From Rikenellaceae bacterium (lineage in GTDB: Bacteria; Bacteroidota; Bacteroidia; Bacteroidales; UBA932), in contig CAAGHY010000118.1 in NCBI GenBank assembly GCA_900769735.1, positions 1 through 41,610 on the forward strand: a stretch of 41,610 bases of DNA, read 5' to 3'. A program made the position numbers and the translations under genes. The notes below the pieces were generated by a model. It did no database searches. It saw only the letters and a program-made list of their open reading frames with translations, and was not told the origin of the DNA. The first letter of the stretch is position 1, and the number at the start of each line of letters is the position of its first letter. Below, in pieces: positions 1-7,784 of the stretch.

Positions 1-597
1 GAAAGTATTCTTTGCAAAATCCTTAAAAATTGCCACTACAGTCTGTGGCAATTCCGGACGCATATTACTGTTCCATTGTCCACCCTCAAAATAAATCTCA
101 TCTCCTATTCCAACACCAATTCTATATGCTGCACTCTCTGAAATCACTACAGTGTTGGGCTCCTTAATTTTTGATGCATCTCCAGCCACAATCTCAAATC
201 CAAAGACCTCCACTCCTTCAGGTGCCATATCATAACTTCCAATATCGAACTTCTGGAAATCACCATTTCCTCTCTTTCCCCATACTCTATGTGGTTGCCT
301 GAATTCTCTGAAATGCGTTCCAACTTCAGCCTGTGGAAATTCTTCTATTGATGCAAAAGTAACAGGGCTAGGAGCAGTTGAACTCCATCTTTCATTTCCA
401 TCTCCTGCATGCGCTCCCCACAATGCAGACAACATATACACCCGGTCCGAATCCTTCAACGGCCTGTTATAAGTAACAGAATACCATACCTGCGCCGCAA
501 TAATATAGAACGCCACAAAAGCAAATGTAAGTCCCAACACATTCAACACTCCAGCTACTTTGTAGCGTTTCAGTGTCATCAAAAAATTCTTCAACAT
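1..597 (-). CDS. FtsX/MacB-like ABC transporter permease, N-terminal part (truncated by window edge)
   Basis: The reading frame is open from an ATG at 597 to position 1, so only the first 199 residues are visible. The protein starts MLKNFLMTLKRYK, followed by one membrane segment (about residues 16-38) and then a long extracytoplasmic stretch. This is the usual start of the MacB-type periplasmic core domain in Bacteroidota FtsX-like permeases, and the layout matches the complete permease at 7843. It is the third gene after a TolC-family protein and a MacA-like adaptor on the same strand, so it is probably the inner-membrane part of that efflux system. No ATPase gene is in view; one may lie beyond the left edge. 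A 125-bp inverted-repeat element separates it from the adaptor. Family assignment is firm; substrate is unknown. Confidence 0.85.
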   Translation of the reverse strand, partial: MLKNFLMTLKRYKVAGVLNVLGLTFAFVAFYIIAAQVWYSVTYNRPLKDSDRVYMLSALWGAHAGDGNERWSSTAPSPVTFASIEEFPQAEVGTHFREFRQPHRVWGKRGNGDFQKFDIGSYDMAPEGVEVFGFEIVAGDASKIKEPNTVVISESAAYRIGVGIGDEIYFEGGQWNSNMRPELPQTVVAIFKDFAKNTF

Positions 598-611
598 AAG
601 TCGTTTATTTT

Positions 612-740
612 ATCGTTGTCTTTTTGTACAATCAACTGAATACCAACACCTTAAAAATCCAATTTATTTAAATTGCGCAAAAACTAGTTTTATACATCAT
701 TAATAATCAACCAATTACACAAAAAGACAACGTAACTTTA
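612..740. repeat. Inverted-repeat-bounded element, copy 1
   Basis: CGTTGTCTTTTTGT (614-627) faces its reverse complement ACAAAAAGACAACG (719-732), enclosing an AT-rich core. The right 45 bases (696-740) match 35939-35983 at 41 of 45 positions, so this is a second copy of the element at 35854. The conserved right end includes the stop codon of the adaptor gene (738-740). It sits directly between adaptor and permease. It could be a MITE-like element or a conserved leader structure; no clear target-site duplication is visible. Confidence 0.7.
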
Positions 741-1994
741 AAATATTAATACCTCGTTATCCCCAAATCCATCATACCCGCTTACAATCACTTTCTCACC
801 GGGTTCCAAGCCCTCAAGCACCTCGTAGTATTGCGGGTTCTGGCGGCCTATGCGTATCTCACGTTTTACAGCTTGTGAAGCGTCGGGAGTAAGAACATAT
901 ATCCAGCGGCCTCCGGTTTGCTGGTAGAATGTTCCTCTTGGGATAAGGACTGCCTCTTCCGGCTGTCCAAGCTGCAAATTAAGGTAATAGGTCTGGCCGG
1001 TACGGATGTTTGCAGGCTGCTCACCGCTGAATTTGAAATCTGTCTTGAACTTGCCGTCACGCACCTCAGGGTATACCTTGCGGATAACTGTGCCGTATAG
1101 CTCGTTCTGTCTTTCAAACTGCGCCTCAAGTCCTGCCACAACTCTATCAATGTAGTGCTCATCCACCTGAGCTTCAATTTTATAAGAATCAAGATTGTTA
1201 ATCTGGCCAACTTTCACTCCTGCCGCAATGCTCTGACCCAAAGCCACATCCAAAAGGCCAAGCTCTCCGTCAATTGGGGCCTTTATGGTAAGATTGTCTT
1301 TTCTCTTGCGGATCATTCTCATATTCAAGCGCATATTATCCAGGCTCTCTGTCATCTGGTCAATCTCCACCGCACGGTAAAGGCTGTCCTGCTGCGCACG
1401 GGTCTCCACAAGATCCAGACGGTCTTTAGCCAACAGATAATCCTCTTCTGCCTTAAGCCACTCCTCACGTGAAATAAGTTTCTCGGCATAAAGTTCTTTG
1501 GCACTCTCGTATGCCCTCCTGCTGCGTCTTACCTCCACTCTGAGTTGCAACATCTCCTGCTTCACGCTCAACTTCTGCTGCTCCATTGAAATCATTGTAT
1601 TGCGCAAAAGGTTCTCCTTCTCAGCCAACTCTGCCTCGGAGTTAAGAATCTGAAGATCAAGGCTCTCATTGCTCAACACCAGAATCACATCCCCTTTCTT
1701 CACCTTTGAGCCCTCCTCTGTAACAATCTCCTGCACTACTCCACCCTCAAGCGGCGAAATCTGTATTGTTGTCATAGGCATCACCTGACCGGTAACCCTA
1801 ATGTAATCATTGAACTCTCCGCGGGTAACTGTTCCGTAAGAAAGGGTATCCCCATTCACACGCAAAGTACTTGAATTGTCCCTGAATACCAGCCACAACA
1901 CAAAAACAACTACCAATGCACCCATCCAATAAGGCAACGCCCTCTTTGTAAACGCTGCTGCAAAACCTTTTTTCTTCTCAATAATCTTGTCCAT
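738..1994 (-). CDS. Efflux periplasmic adaptor (HlyD/MacA-type membrane fusion protein)
   Basis: This 418-residue adaptor is anchored by one N-terminal membrane helix (about residues 20-37). A split biotinyl-lipoyl domain follows, with its first half around 70-108 (GGVVQEIVTEEGSKVKKGD) and its second around 230-265 (APIDGELG). A long charged helical hairpin lies between them (about 110-230), followed by a beta-barrel and a membrane-proximal domain. Such proteins bridge an inner-membrane pump to a TolC-like channel in the periplasm. It lies 35 bp downstream of the TolC-family gene and upstream of an ABC permease, so it is more likely a MacA-type than an RND partner. The intercistronic gap contains an exact TCGGGAAGAA motif (2013-2022). 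Its stop codon falls inside the repeat element. Confidence 0.92.
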   Translation of the reverse strand: MDKIIEKKKGFAAAFTKRALPYWMGALVVVFVLWLVFRDNSSTLRVNGDTLSYGTVTRGEFNDYIRVTGQVMPMTTIQISPLEGGVVQEIVTEEGSKVKKGDVILVLSNESLDLQILNSEAELAEKENLLRNTMISMEQQKLSVKQEMLQLRVEVRRSRRAYESAKELYAEKLISREEWLKAEEDYLLAKDRLDLVETRAQQDSLYRAVEIDQMTESLDNMRLNMRMIRKRKDNLTIKAPIDGELGLLDVALGQSIAAGVKVGQINNLDSYKIEAQVDEHYIDRVVAGLEAQFERQNELYGTVIRKVYPEVRDGKFKTDFKFSGEQPANIRTGQTYYLNLQLGQPEEAVLIPRGTFYQQTGGRWIYVLTPDASQAVKREIRIGRQNPQYYEVLEGLEPGEKVIVSGYDGFGDNEVLIF

Positions 1995-2029
1995 ATCCTT
2001 AATTTTTTCTTTTTCTTCCCGATAATTTT

Positions 2030-3406
2030 TTACTGTTCTATATATGGTACTCCACTATAGTACTCAACGATACTCTTTTTCAAATAATACTTCAGCAAAG
2101 CATTTAACTGTTCAGCTTTGGCAGAGAGCCAGTTTCCAGATGCGGTCTGATACTCTATTGGAGAGATCATCCCCTGCTCAAATTTCTTTGTATTGTACTT
2201 ATATGCCTCATTCTGCACCTGAACCTGCCTGTGTGCCTGAAGGAATGCAGCCTCTGCTCCCTCTTTATCCTGCAGTGCCCTTGTAACCTCAGCCTCAATC
2301 TCCCTCACTTTCTGGTCATACTGGGCAGTTGCCCTTATATATGCATTCTTTTTCTTAGAAATTGTGGCCTGTCTGTAAAGCCTGCCGTAGATTGGGATGC
2401 TCATTGAAAGCTGGATAAATTCTCCCATATTATTGGTGAACTGATTCCTGAACGGAGTGGCAACATAACCTTTCTCGTCGGGATAAGTAAAATAACTTGT
2501 ACTCCAACCTCCACTAAGGTTCAATGACGGAAGAAGTTGCCATTTGGCGGTGTTCAATGCCCTCTTTGCATTCATCATCTCACCTTTTGCAATATATGCT
2601 GCAGGCAATGTTTCAAGTGCATTGGCTACCAGTTCCTCCTTGGTACCGCTTAATGTTCCTTTAGCCAAAAGCTGCTCCCCACTGCTCAAAGCAGCCTCAT
2701 CTGCCATTGACAAATCAATTGCAAGCTCCTGATCCAAAGGCCAGAACATTATATCCTTAAGGGTAAGGAGGGCATCATTGCCCATATTGCGGGTATTTAT
2801 AAGCTTATACTCTTTTGCTGCAAGGTCCGCCTCTATCTGAACAACATCCGCATACCCTTTCTGTCCCAACTGCTCCTGTTTGCGTGCAAGCTGCGCTGCC
2901 TTTGTTGCTGCTGTAACCTCCTCCTCAATGGCCTTGATCATCTGACTGTAGTATACCACATTGTAGTAAGCCTCCATAGTTGCAAGGCAAATCTCATCCC
3001 TTGTCTGCTCCTGGCGGCTGAGTCCCATAGCTGCTGCAGTCTTGGAAATCTTAATGTTGTTCACTGCCTGAAAGCCATTGAAAAGGGCAATGCTTCCGCT
3101 TGCCTGATATCCGTTCTGGAAAGAAGTGGTAGATCTGTAGGTATTGGTCTCAGGATCAACAGAACGTCCAAAATTTGAATAGGCATATGTACCTGCTGAA
3201 ACCGAAGGGGTAAACGCCTCCAGGATTGCACTTCTCCTCTCCACCTGGGCATCACGTATATCTGCCTGCTGTATCCTCATCTTGGTAGAATTGGAAATGG
3301 CATACTCCATACACTCCTTCAAAGTCATTGGCTCCTGCGCCCCGGCACTCGCCTGCGCACCTAAAAACGCCGCCACCATAAAAGCCATTTTAAACAGTTT
3401 CTTCAT
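2030..3406 (-). CDS. TolC-family outer-membrane efflux protein
   Basis: The 458-residue protein has a signal peptide (MKKLFKMAFMVAAFLGAQASAGAQ) and two repeats of the alpha-helical OEP domain rich in long amphipathic helices. It ends with the conserved proximal helix and a short C-terminus. TolC-family proteins trimerise into an outer-membrane barrel with a periplasmic tunnel and dock onto membrane-fusion adaptors. It is the first gene of the minus-strand operon with the adaptor (35-bp gap) and the ABC permease. A sigma-54-type promoter lies at 3466-3482 and a palindromic upstream site at 3535-3576. The operon is therefore likely induced by an NtrC-type activator, plausibly the one encoded at 6269-7627. 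The exported compound cannot be deduced. Confidence 0.93.
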   Translation of the reverse strand: MKKLFKMAFMVAAFLGAQASAGAQEPMTLKECMEYAISNSTKMRIQQADIRDAQVERRSAILEAFTPSVSAGTYAYSNFGRSVDPETNTYRSTTSFQNGYQASGSIALFNGFQAVNNIKISKTAAAMGLSRQEQTRDEICLATMEAYYNVVYYSQMIKAIEEEVTAATKAAQLARKQEQLGQKGYADVVQIEADLAAKEYKLINTRNMGNDALLTLKDIMFWPLDQELAIDLSMADEAALSSGEQLLAKGTLSGTKEELVANALETLPAAYIAKGEMMNAKRALNTAKWQLLPSLNLSGGWSTSYFTYPDEKGYVATPFRNQFTNNMGEFIQLSMSIPIYGRLYRQATISKKKNAYIRATAQYDQKVREIEAEVTRALQDKEGAEAAFLQAHRQVQVQNEAYKYNTKKFEQGMISPIEYQTASGNWLSAKAEQLNALLKYYLKKSIVEYYSGVPYIEQ

Positions 3407-3465
3407 ATCAGTCTGTATATTTCTTTACAATTCAACTTTACAATTACATTTACACCACTCTAAGC

Positions 3466-3482
3466 GGCAACGCCCGTGCCAA
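3466..3482 (-). promoter_or_regulatory. Sigma-54 promoter (-24/-12) of the tolC-adaptor-permease operon
   Basis: Minus-strand TTGGCACG-GGCG-TTGCC matches the sigma-54 consensus TTGGCACG-N4-TTGCW almost exactly, with GG and GC ten bases apart. Transcription would start near 3454, giving a leader of about 50 nt before the ATG at 3406. Confidence 0.85.
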
Positions 3483-3534
3483 ACTAACCAACACATTGAG
3501 CCAGTGTGTTTTACATATATCATCCAAAATAAAA

Positions 3535-3576
3535 AGTTGTAAAGTTTCTTTACAACTGATAAGAAACTTTACAACT
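3535..3576. promoter_or_regulatory. Palindromic enhancer-like site upstream of the sigma-54 promoter
   Basis: A perfect 16-bp inverted repeat pairs 3535-3550 with 3561-3576. Inside it lies a compact palindrome, GTTGTAAAG-N3-CTTTACAAC (3536-3556), followed by a second half-site CTTTACAAC (3567-3575). Two more CTTTACAA half-sites lie at 3423-3430 and 3436-3443, next to the start codon. The palindrome sits about 55-95 bp upstream of the -24 element, the usual distance for an NtrC-type activator site. A repressor operator is the alternative. Confidence 0.6.
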
Positions 3577-3595
3577 GCAACACAAGTCAAACAAA

Positions 3596-3629
3596 AACTG
3601 TCGGGAAATAAATTTTCTTCCCGACAGTT
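3596..3629 (-). terminator. Rho-independent terminator of the toxin-antitoxin-chaperone operon
   Basis: A perfect 12-bp stem (3596-3607 with 3618-3629) has a 10-base loop. On the minus strand it is followed by a T-rich run (TTTTTGTTTG). It lies 12 bp past the stop codon of the SecB-like gene. The stem is an inverted pair of TCGGGAA cores, and one arm is part of an exact TCGGGAAGAA motif. Confidence 0.85.
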
Positions 3630-3641
3630 GATGCTTTTCCC

Positions 3642-4043
3642 CTAAAATATTGCCCTTATATCGTTTGGCGGTAAAATAATTTTATTCAAAGGAGAACCTA
3701 TAGTTTTAGTAAATATGACACCCCTTATGGAACCATATGTCAAAGATGCAAACTGTGCCAGCAGTTCTGACGGAGCATGAAAAATACCATTTTTTGTAAG
3801 TGATTCTGCTGTTCCACTTTCCAAATAGAAAAATGAAGCCAATTCACATTTCAGTACTACAGCATTATTTTGTGTAAATAAGACAGAAGTTACACACCTT
3901 ACTGTTCTATCCTCAAAATTGTATGAAAATTGAAAATTATTTGATATCTCAACCTCTGCATTTACATCTGAAAAGTTTTCCTCAAAAGTTGCAAATTGCA
4001 AAATTTCCAAGCCTATAAACTGATACAAAATATCCTTATCCAT
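3642..4043 (-). CDS. SecB-like chaperone of a toxin-antitoxin-chaperone module
   Basis: A 133-residue cytoplasmic protein with no signal peptide. Alternating beta strands (residues about 28-70) followed by the C-terminal pattern SLTYGSIRGVIFTKTIGSPL and then ILPP resemble the SecB fold, whose end reads similarly (R-G-x-F-x-x-L-x-L-x-P). I chose the ATG at 4043, one base after the antitoxin stop (TAATATG), over an upstream TTG at 4052. Gene order toxin, Xre antitoxin, SecB-like protein is that of TAC systems such as Mycobacterium tuberculosis HigB-HigA-SecB. In those a dedicated SecB-like chaperone protects an aggregation-prone antitoxin. The SecB assignment rests on pattern similarity and context, not on a search. 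Confidence 0.6.
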   Translation of the reverse strand: MDKDILYQFIGLEILQFATFEENFSDVNAEVEISNNFQFSYNFEDRTVRCVTSVLFTQNNAVVLKCELASFFYLESGTAESLTKNGIFHAPSELLAQFASLTYGSIRGVIFTKTIGSPLNKIILPPNDIRAIF

Positions 4044-4044
4044 A

Positions 4045-4461
4045 TTAAGCAAAAATGTTGTTGGTAACTATTGAGGTAAATGTTCCTTTACGTGTATATT
4101 TCAGCGGCTGCTGCGTTCTTATTGATGTTTGAACTGAAAGTTCAATGGATTCACGTCCTTCCGGCATAGGTATTTCAATCAAATTCACACCCAACGCCCG
4201 CTCAATTTTACTTATAGTCTTAATACCCAAATTCTCTTTACCGCTTAATATTTTAGTAATCTGAGCAGGTGAAACATACATTTTTTCCGCAAGTTCATAT
4301 TGGGAAAGCCCTTTTTCCCTAAGAATACGGCGTATTTTCAATGCCAATCTCTCAGAGATTGCAAGCCATTCCCCGTTATCTTTCCTGAATTCCAACTCAT
4401 CCTTTTCAGCAGCTGACAAAGGACGGGACATTTCCTTTAGTTTATTTGCATTGAATTTCAT
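4045..4461 (-). CDS. Xre-family HTH antitoxin
   Basis: The 138-residue protein has a canonical lambda-repressor-like HTH at about residues 39-92 (LSQYELAEKMYVSPAQITKI). A polar C-terminal tail of about 40 residues follows and ends in NNIFA. In TAC systems such a tail (chaperone-addiction region) makes the antitoxin depend on its SecB-like chaperone; that role here is inferred. I chose the ATG at 4461 because AAAGG, overlapping the toxin stop codon, lies 9-10 bases upstream. A TTG at 4470 would have no spaced ribosome site. It is packed between toxin and chaperone genes with almost no spacing, so all three are probably translationally coupled. It probably represses its own operon. Confidence 0.8.
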   Translation of the reverse strand: MKFNANKLKEMSRPLSAAEKDELEFRKDNGEWLAISERLALKIRRILREKGLSQYELAEKMYVSPAQITKILSGKENLGIKTISKIERALGVNLIEIPMPEGRESIELSVQTSIRTQQPLKYTRKGTFTSIVTNNIFA

Positions 4462-4473
4462 ACTTGTCAACCT

Positions 4474-5028
4474 TTAAATATCATCACTGTCAGCTATCCC
4501 ATTTACTCTAAGATAACACAACACTTCATCAATTTTCTTGAACACATTATCCTTTAACACAGGAGAATCCTGGATTGTTGCACCCAACTTAATACCTCCG
4601 TAAACAATCAAGTAACAATTTGAATCTATTTTTATTGCATACAGTCTCAATAATGATGGCATCCCTGTTCCATATGATTTCATTGGCTCGAGTGTCCACA
4701 AGCACTTGTACTTTCCATCAAGGAAATGAAAATATTCATCAAAATCGGGCTTTTCACCAAGGTTCATATTGGAAACAAGCTCACTTATATATGCCTCAAG
4801 CTCCTCAGCCTCTTCCAGAACACGCAGCGCAGAAAACTCCGGGGCAGACGGATCCAATCCTGCATTCTTCCAAAAAGGTGTGTTTATAAAATCAGAATTA
4901 TCTGAAAAAAATCTTACCAGATAATCCAAATTGTGCCACTCTTTAAAAATTCTCACATACTCGTTCAAATCCTCCTCATCAAACTGTATACTATACAGCC
5001 ACTCATCATATATACTTACTATCTCCAC
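4474..5028 (-). CDS. Putative type II toxin (RelE/HigB-like C-terminal region)
   Basis: A 184-residue protein starting with GTG, with AGG about eight bases upstream. The N-terminal half is acidic and helical with no recognised domain. The C-terminal half (LRLYAIKIDSNCYLIVYGGIKL, then a helical segment ending CYLRVNGI) resembles uncharacterised Bacteroidota RelE/HigB-like proteins that precede Xre genes. It is larger than classical HigB (about 100 residues). It is the first gene of the module, 12 bp before the antitoxin ATG. Toxin activity is inferred from position and the C-terminal pattern; a non-toxic partner of the HTH protein cannot be excluded. Confidence 0.55.
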   Translation of the reverse strand: MEIVSIYDEWLYSIQFDEEDLNEYVRIFKEWHNLDYLVRFFSDNSDFINTPFWKNAGLDPSAPEFSALRVLEEAEELEAYISELVSNMNLGEKPDFDEYFHFLDGKYKCLWTLEPMKSYGTGMPSLLRLYAIKIDSNCYLIVYGGIKLGATIQDSPVLKDNVFKKIDEVLCYLRVNGIADSDDI

Positions 5029-5300
5029 AATTTACCTATCCATTAATTTTCTACTTACAAAAGTGAGATAAATTATAATTAAAAACAAATTATACCACAA
5101 TAAATTAACCTATAGATAAATATAGCAATATTTCCCTACTCACTCTTAATCACCTCAGCCGGGATCAGGCGGACTATTTTATTTATTTTGAACTCCGGTA
5201 TAAAAATAAAACATCAAGTTATAATCTCTGTGCGGAGATGCTACAGACACTGTGCATTCACGCACATATTCTGGCAACCGGCACTACCTCATACCACTAA
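5029..5300. other. Intergenic region between toxin start and histidine kinase end
   Basis: The toxin-proximal part (5035-5140) is very AT-rich and must contain the module promoter, but I see no clear TAnnTTTG element. The kinase-proximal part has two small inverted repeats: ATCTC-N6-GAGAT near 5227-5242 and TGTGC-N6-GCACA near 5250-5266. No gene or convincing terminator is visible. Confidence 0.4.
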
Positions 5301-6257
5301 TCAACTGAATTTCAAGATAAACCTGGTCCCTTTTTCAGGAGTAGACTCCACAGTTATATTTCCATTGTGGAGGTGCATAATCTGTTTGCACAGACTCAAG
5401 CCAATTCCACTCCCATTTTCTTTGGTTGTAAAGAAAGGGATAAAGATTTTGTCTAGCACATCGGGGAGTATTCCAGGTCCGTTATCAGAAATCTCAATGG
5501 TTGCAGCACCTTTGTCGCCACTGGAGGCCTTTATCCCAATACAGGGATTATCCCTCCCGTCACACGCTTCAATTGCATTTTTTATGAGATTGATGAGTAC
5601 CTGTTCAATCTGAGTACGGTCTATCTTTACAGTAATTGGGGTTGAAGGTGCAGTAAAATGGATGAAATCATCGGGAAAAAGATTGGAGATTCCATTCATC
5701 AGATCATTCAAACACACATTTTCCTTCACAGGTGCGGGGATTCTGGTTATTTTGCGGTAGTTCTCCACAAATTCCATAAGCCCTTTGCTCCTTTTGTGGA
5801 TTACCTGCATCCCCTGCTGCATCTGGCCGTATTCAACGGTGCGGGTGCTCAGAGTTTCGGACAATGAGGCTATAGGGGTTATGGAGTTCATTATTTCGTG
5901 CCCCATTACCCTTATGAGCTTTTGCCACGATTCTATTTCGTTTGCCTCCATTGTCCTCTTTTTGTACATCCTCATTGCTTCCCTCAACTCTTCTATCAGC
6001 TCTTCCATCCGGGTGTTCCTGTATTCGCTTCTGAAGCTGAGGGCTGTATCGCCGCACCTGATGTTCTTGGAGAGCTGATGCATCAGACGCAGCTGTATCA
6101 TCTGAAGCCTGTACAGATTTGCGCCGCAGCCTGCAATGAAGATGCCAAGCAGGATACCGGTAAAAGGCATCTTATGGCACAAAGCCCAGAATGCGGCCGC
6201 AGAGAGGATCACTATGGCGCATATGTGAAGTATTACTGTGGTGGAGTATCTTTTCAT
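5301..6257 (-). CDS. Sensor histidine kinase (NtrB/AtoS type)
   Basis: A 318-residue kinase with two N-terminal membrane helices (about 8-27 and 31-49) and only a very short extracytoplasmic loop. A HisKA domain follows with the phosphoacceptor H120 (GHEIMNSITP). The HATPase_c domain carries an N box (LINLIKNAIEAC, N226), a G1 box (DNGPG, 258-262) and a G2 box (GSGIGL, 282-287). With almost no sensor loop it probably detects a membrane or cytoplasmic signal. It starts 11 bp after the stop of the sigma-54 response regulator, so the two are cotranscribed and form a cognate pair. Nearby sigma-54 promoters suggest it controls the efflux operon and the divergent permease. Confidence 0.92.
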   Translation of the reverse strand: MKRYSTTVILHICAIVILSAAAFWALCHKMPFTGILLGIFIAGCGANLYRLQMIQLRLMHQLSKNIRCGDTALSFRSEYRNTRMEELIEELREAMRMYKKRTMEANEIESWQKLIRVMGHEIMNSITPIASLSETLSTRTVEYGQMQQGMQVIHKRSKGLMEFVENYRKITRIPAPVKENVCLNDLMNGISNLFPDDFIHFTAPSTPITVKIDRTQIEQVLINLIKNAIEACDGRDNPCIGIKASSGDKGAATIEISDNGPGILPDVLDKIFIPFFTTKENGSGIGLSLCKQIMHLHNGNITVESTPEKGTRFILKFS

Positions 6258-6268
6258 TGCAAAACAAT

Positions 6269-7627
6269 CTATTTGAGTTTTCTGTAGAGTGCGTATCTGG
6301 TAATTCCAAGCATTTGGGCAGCCCGGTTCATATTGCCGTCACTCAATTTCAATGCCTCCTCAATTGCCTGCTGCTCAATCTCCTTAAGATTGAGGCTGGC
6401 CAGTTGGCCGGTTCTGCTCTGCGAAGAGTGTTTAAGAGCAAAATCGTCGGGATGAAGGGAAAGCCCGTTCCCCAAAATTACGGCCCTCTCAATAATGTGC
6501 TGCAGTTCCCTCACATTACCGGGCCAATTGTATTTGAGGAACTGCTGTTTGGCCTCACGGGTAATGCGGGGCACCTTCTTGTCATATTTGTGTGAGTATT
6601 TTTCTGTAAAATGTTCTGCAAGCAGAATGATGTCATTTCCACGTTCCCTTAAAGGGGGAAGGTTTATCTCAATTGTGTTTATCCTGTAGAACAGGTCTTC
6701 CCTGAAAGTGCCATTACCAACCATAGCCGGCAGATCTGCATTGGTGGCACATATAACCCTTACATCTATCTCAATTGGAGCAGTTCCGCCAAGTCTGGTA
6801 ATTCTCTTGCTCTCAAGGGCCGTAAGGAGTTTTGCCTGTGCCGGAAGAGACAGGTTCCCAATCTCATTCAGGAAAAGGGTTCCCTTGTGAGCTATCTCCA
6901 TCCTTCCCGCCTTGGGTTTCTTTGCATCTGTAAATGCCCCTTTTTCATACCCGAACAGTTCACTTTCAAACAGCTGTTCAGGAATGCTTCCCAAATCTAT
7001 ATGCACAAAAGGGCTGTTGCACCTTTGCGAGTTCTTGTGCAGCAATTGGGCAACCATATCCTTTCCTGTACCGTTTTCCCCCAACAGCAGTACATTGGCA
7101 TCTGTACTTCCCAATTTCTCAGCAGTATTGAAAATGTTGCACATTGCAGGAGATTCCCCAATTATCTCAGGGAATGGCATTTTCTCACTTGAAAGGGCCT
7201 CCACCCGCTCCTGGAGGGAACTTACCTGCCTCCTGCTTTTTCTCAATTTTATTCCCGACGAAAGGGTTGCCAGCAATTTTTCATTCTCCCAAGGTTTTGT
7301 GATGAAATCTGTTGCACCTGATTTTATTGCCCTCACAGCCTTTTCTGTATCTCCGTAGGCTGTCATAAGGATCACCACGGCATCCTTGTCCTTTGCCAGA
7401 ATCTTCTCCAACCACTCAAATCCCTCCTGCCCGCTGATTGCATCCTTGCGGAAATTCATATCCAGCAGGATGATATCGGGAAGAAACTCCTTCATAAAGA
7501 AATCTATCTTCTCAGGCACTTTGGCCACCCTTATCATCTCTGTGTATGGCTCCAACAGCAGATTCAGTGCAAACAGCACATCTTCATTGTCATCCACTAT
7601 AAGTACTTTCCCTAAATTCTCCATCAT
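6269..7627 (-). CDS. Sigma-54-dependent NtrC-family response regulator
   Basis: The protein has 452 residues from the ATG at 7627 (a second ATG follows at once). An upstream extension of the frame to 7798 lacks domain content and is discarded. Domains are a receiver with phosphoacceptor D56, an AAA+ sigma-54 activation domain with Walker A GENGTGKD (183-190), and a C-terminal Fis-type HTH (NRAAQMLGITRYALYRKL). The sigma-54 contact loop reads GAFTDA (230-235) instead of GAFTGA. The Walker B motif reads TLFLNE, with N254 in place of the usual Asp. It forms an operon with the downstream histidine kinase. Likely targets are the sigma-54 promoters at 3466-3482 and 7769-7784. Confidence 0.93.
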   Translation of the reverse strand: MMENLGKVLIVDDNEDVLFALNLLLEPYTEMIRVAKVPEKIDFFMKEFLPDIILLDMNFRKDAISGQEGFEWLEKILAKDKDAVVILMTAYGDTEKAVRAIKSGATDFITKPWENEKLLATLSSGIKLRKSRRQVSSLQERVEALSSEKMPFPEIIGESPAMCNIFNTAEKLGSTDANVLLLGENGTGKDMVAQLLHKNSQRCNSPFVHIDLGSIPEQLFESELFGYEKGAFTDAKKPKAGRMEIAHKGTLFLNEIGNLSLPAQAKLLTALESKRITRLGGTAPIEIDVRVICATNADLPAMVGNGTFREDLFYRINTIEINLPPLRERGNDIILLAEHFTEKYSHKYDKKVPRITREAKQQFLKYNWPGNVRELQHIIERAVILGNGLSLHPDDFALKHSSQSRTGQLASLNLKEIEQQAIEEALKLSDGNMNRAAQMLGITRYALYRKLK

Positions 7628-7677
7628 TTGCTGCAGTTTGTTTTTTGCAAAGATAATGAAAGGCAACTGCAAAAAAT

Positions 7678-7691
7678 GTGCGTTTCCGCAC
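7678..7691. promoter_or_regulatory. Candidate activator-binding palindrome
   Basis: GTGCG-TTTC-CGCAC is a perfect 5-bp-arm palindrome located about 80 bp upstream of the -24 element at 7769 and about 50 bp upstream of the response-regulator ATG. Position suits an NtrC-type enhancer that could also autoregulate the two-component genes. Its sequence differs from the palindrome at 3536-3556. Confidence 0.4.
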
Positions 7692-7768
7692 TGGGCAATG
7701 TTTGATACCGCACCTGAATTTCGCCACTCCATTCTTTCTAAAATACAGATTTCTTGCATTATACACAC

Positions 7769-7784
7769 TTGGCATACATTTAGC
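7769..7784 (+). promoter_or_regulatory. Candidate sigma-54 promoter of the FtsX-like permease
   Basis: TTGGCATACATTTAGC keeps the invariant GG and GC ten bases apart and a good -24 box (TTGGCA), with a weaker -12 box (TTAGC). Start would be near 7796, 47 bases before the ATG at 7843. Read on the minus strand the same bases also give a GG-N10-GC arrangement. Confidence 0.55.

Noticed and set aside
3282..3542. Plus-strand frame of 86 codons
   Set aside because: It overlaps the tolC signal-peptide region and its promoter on the other strand and has no coding features.
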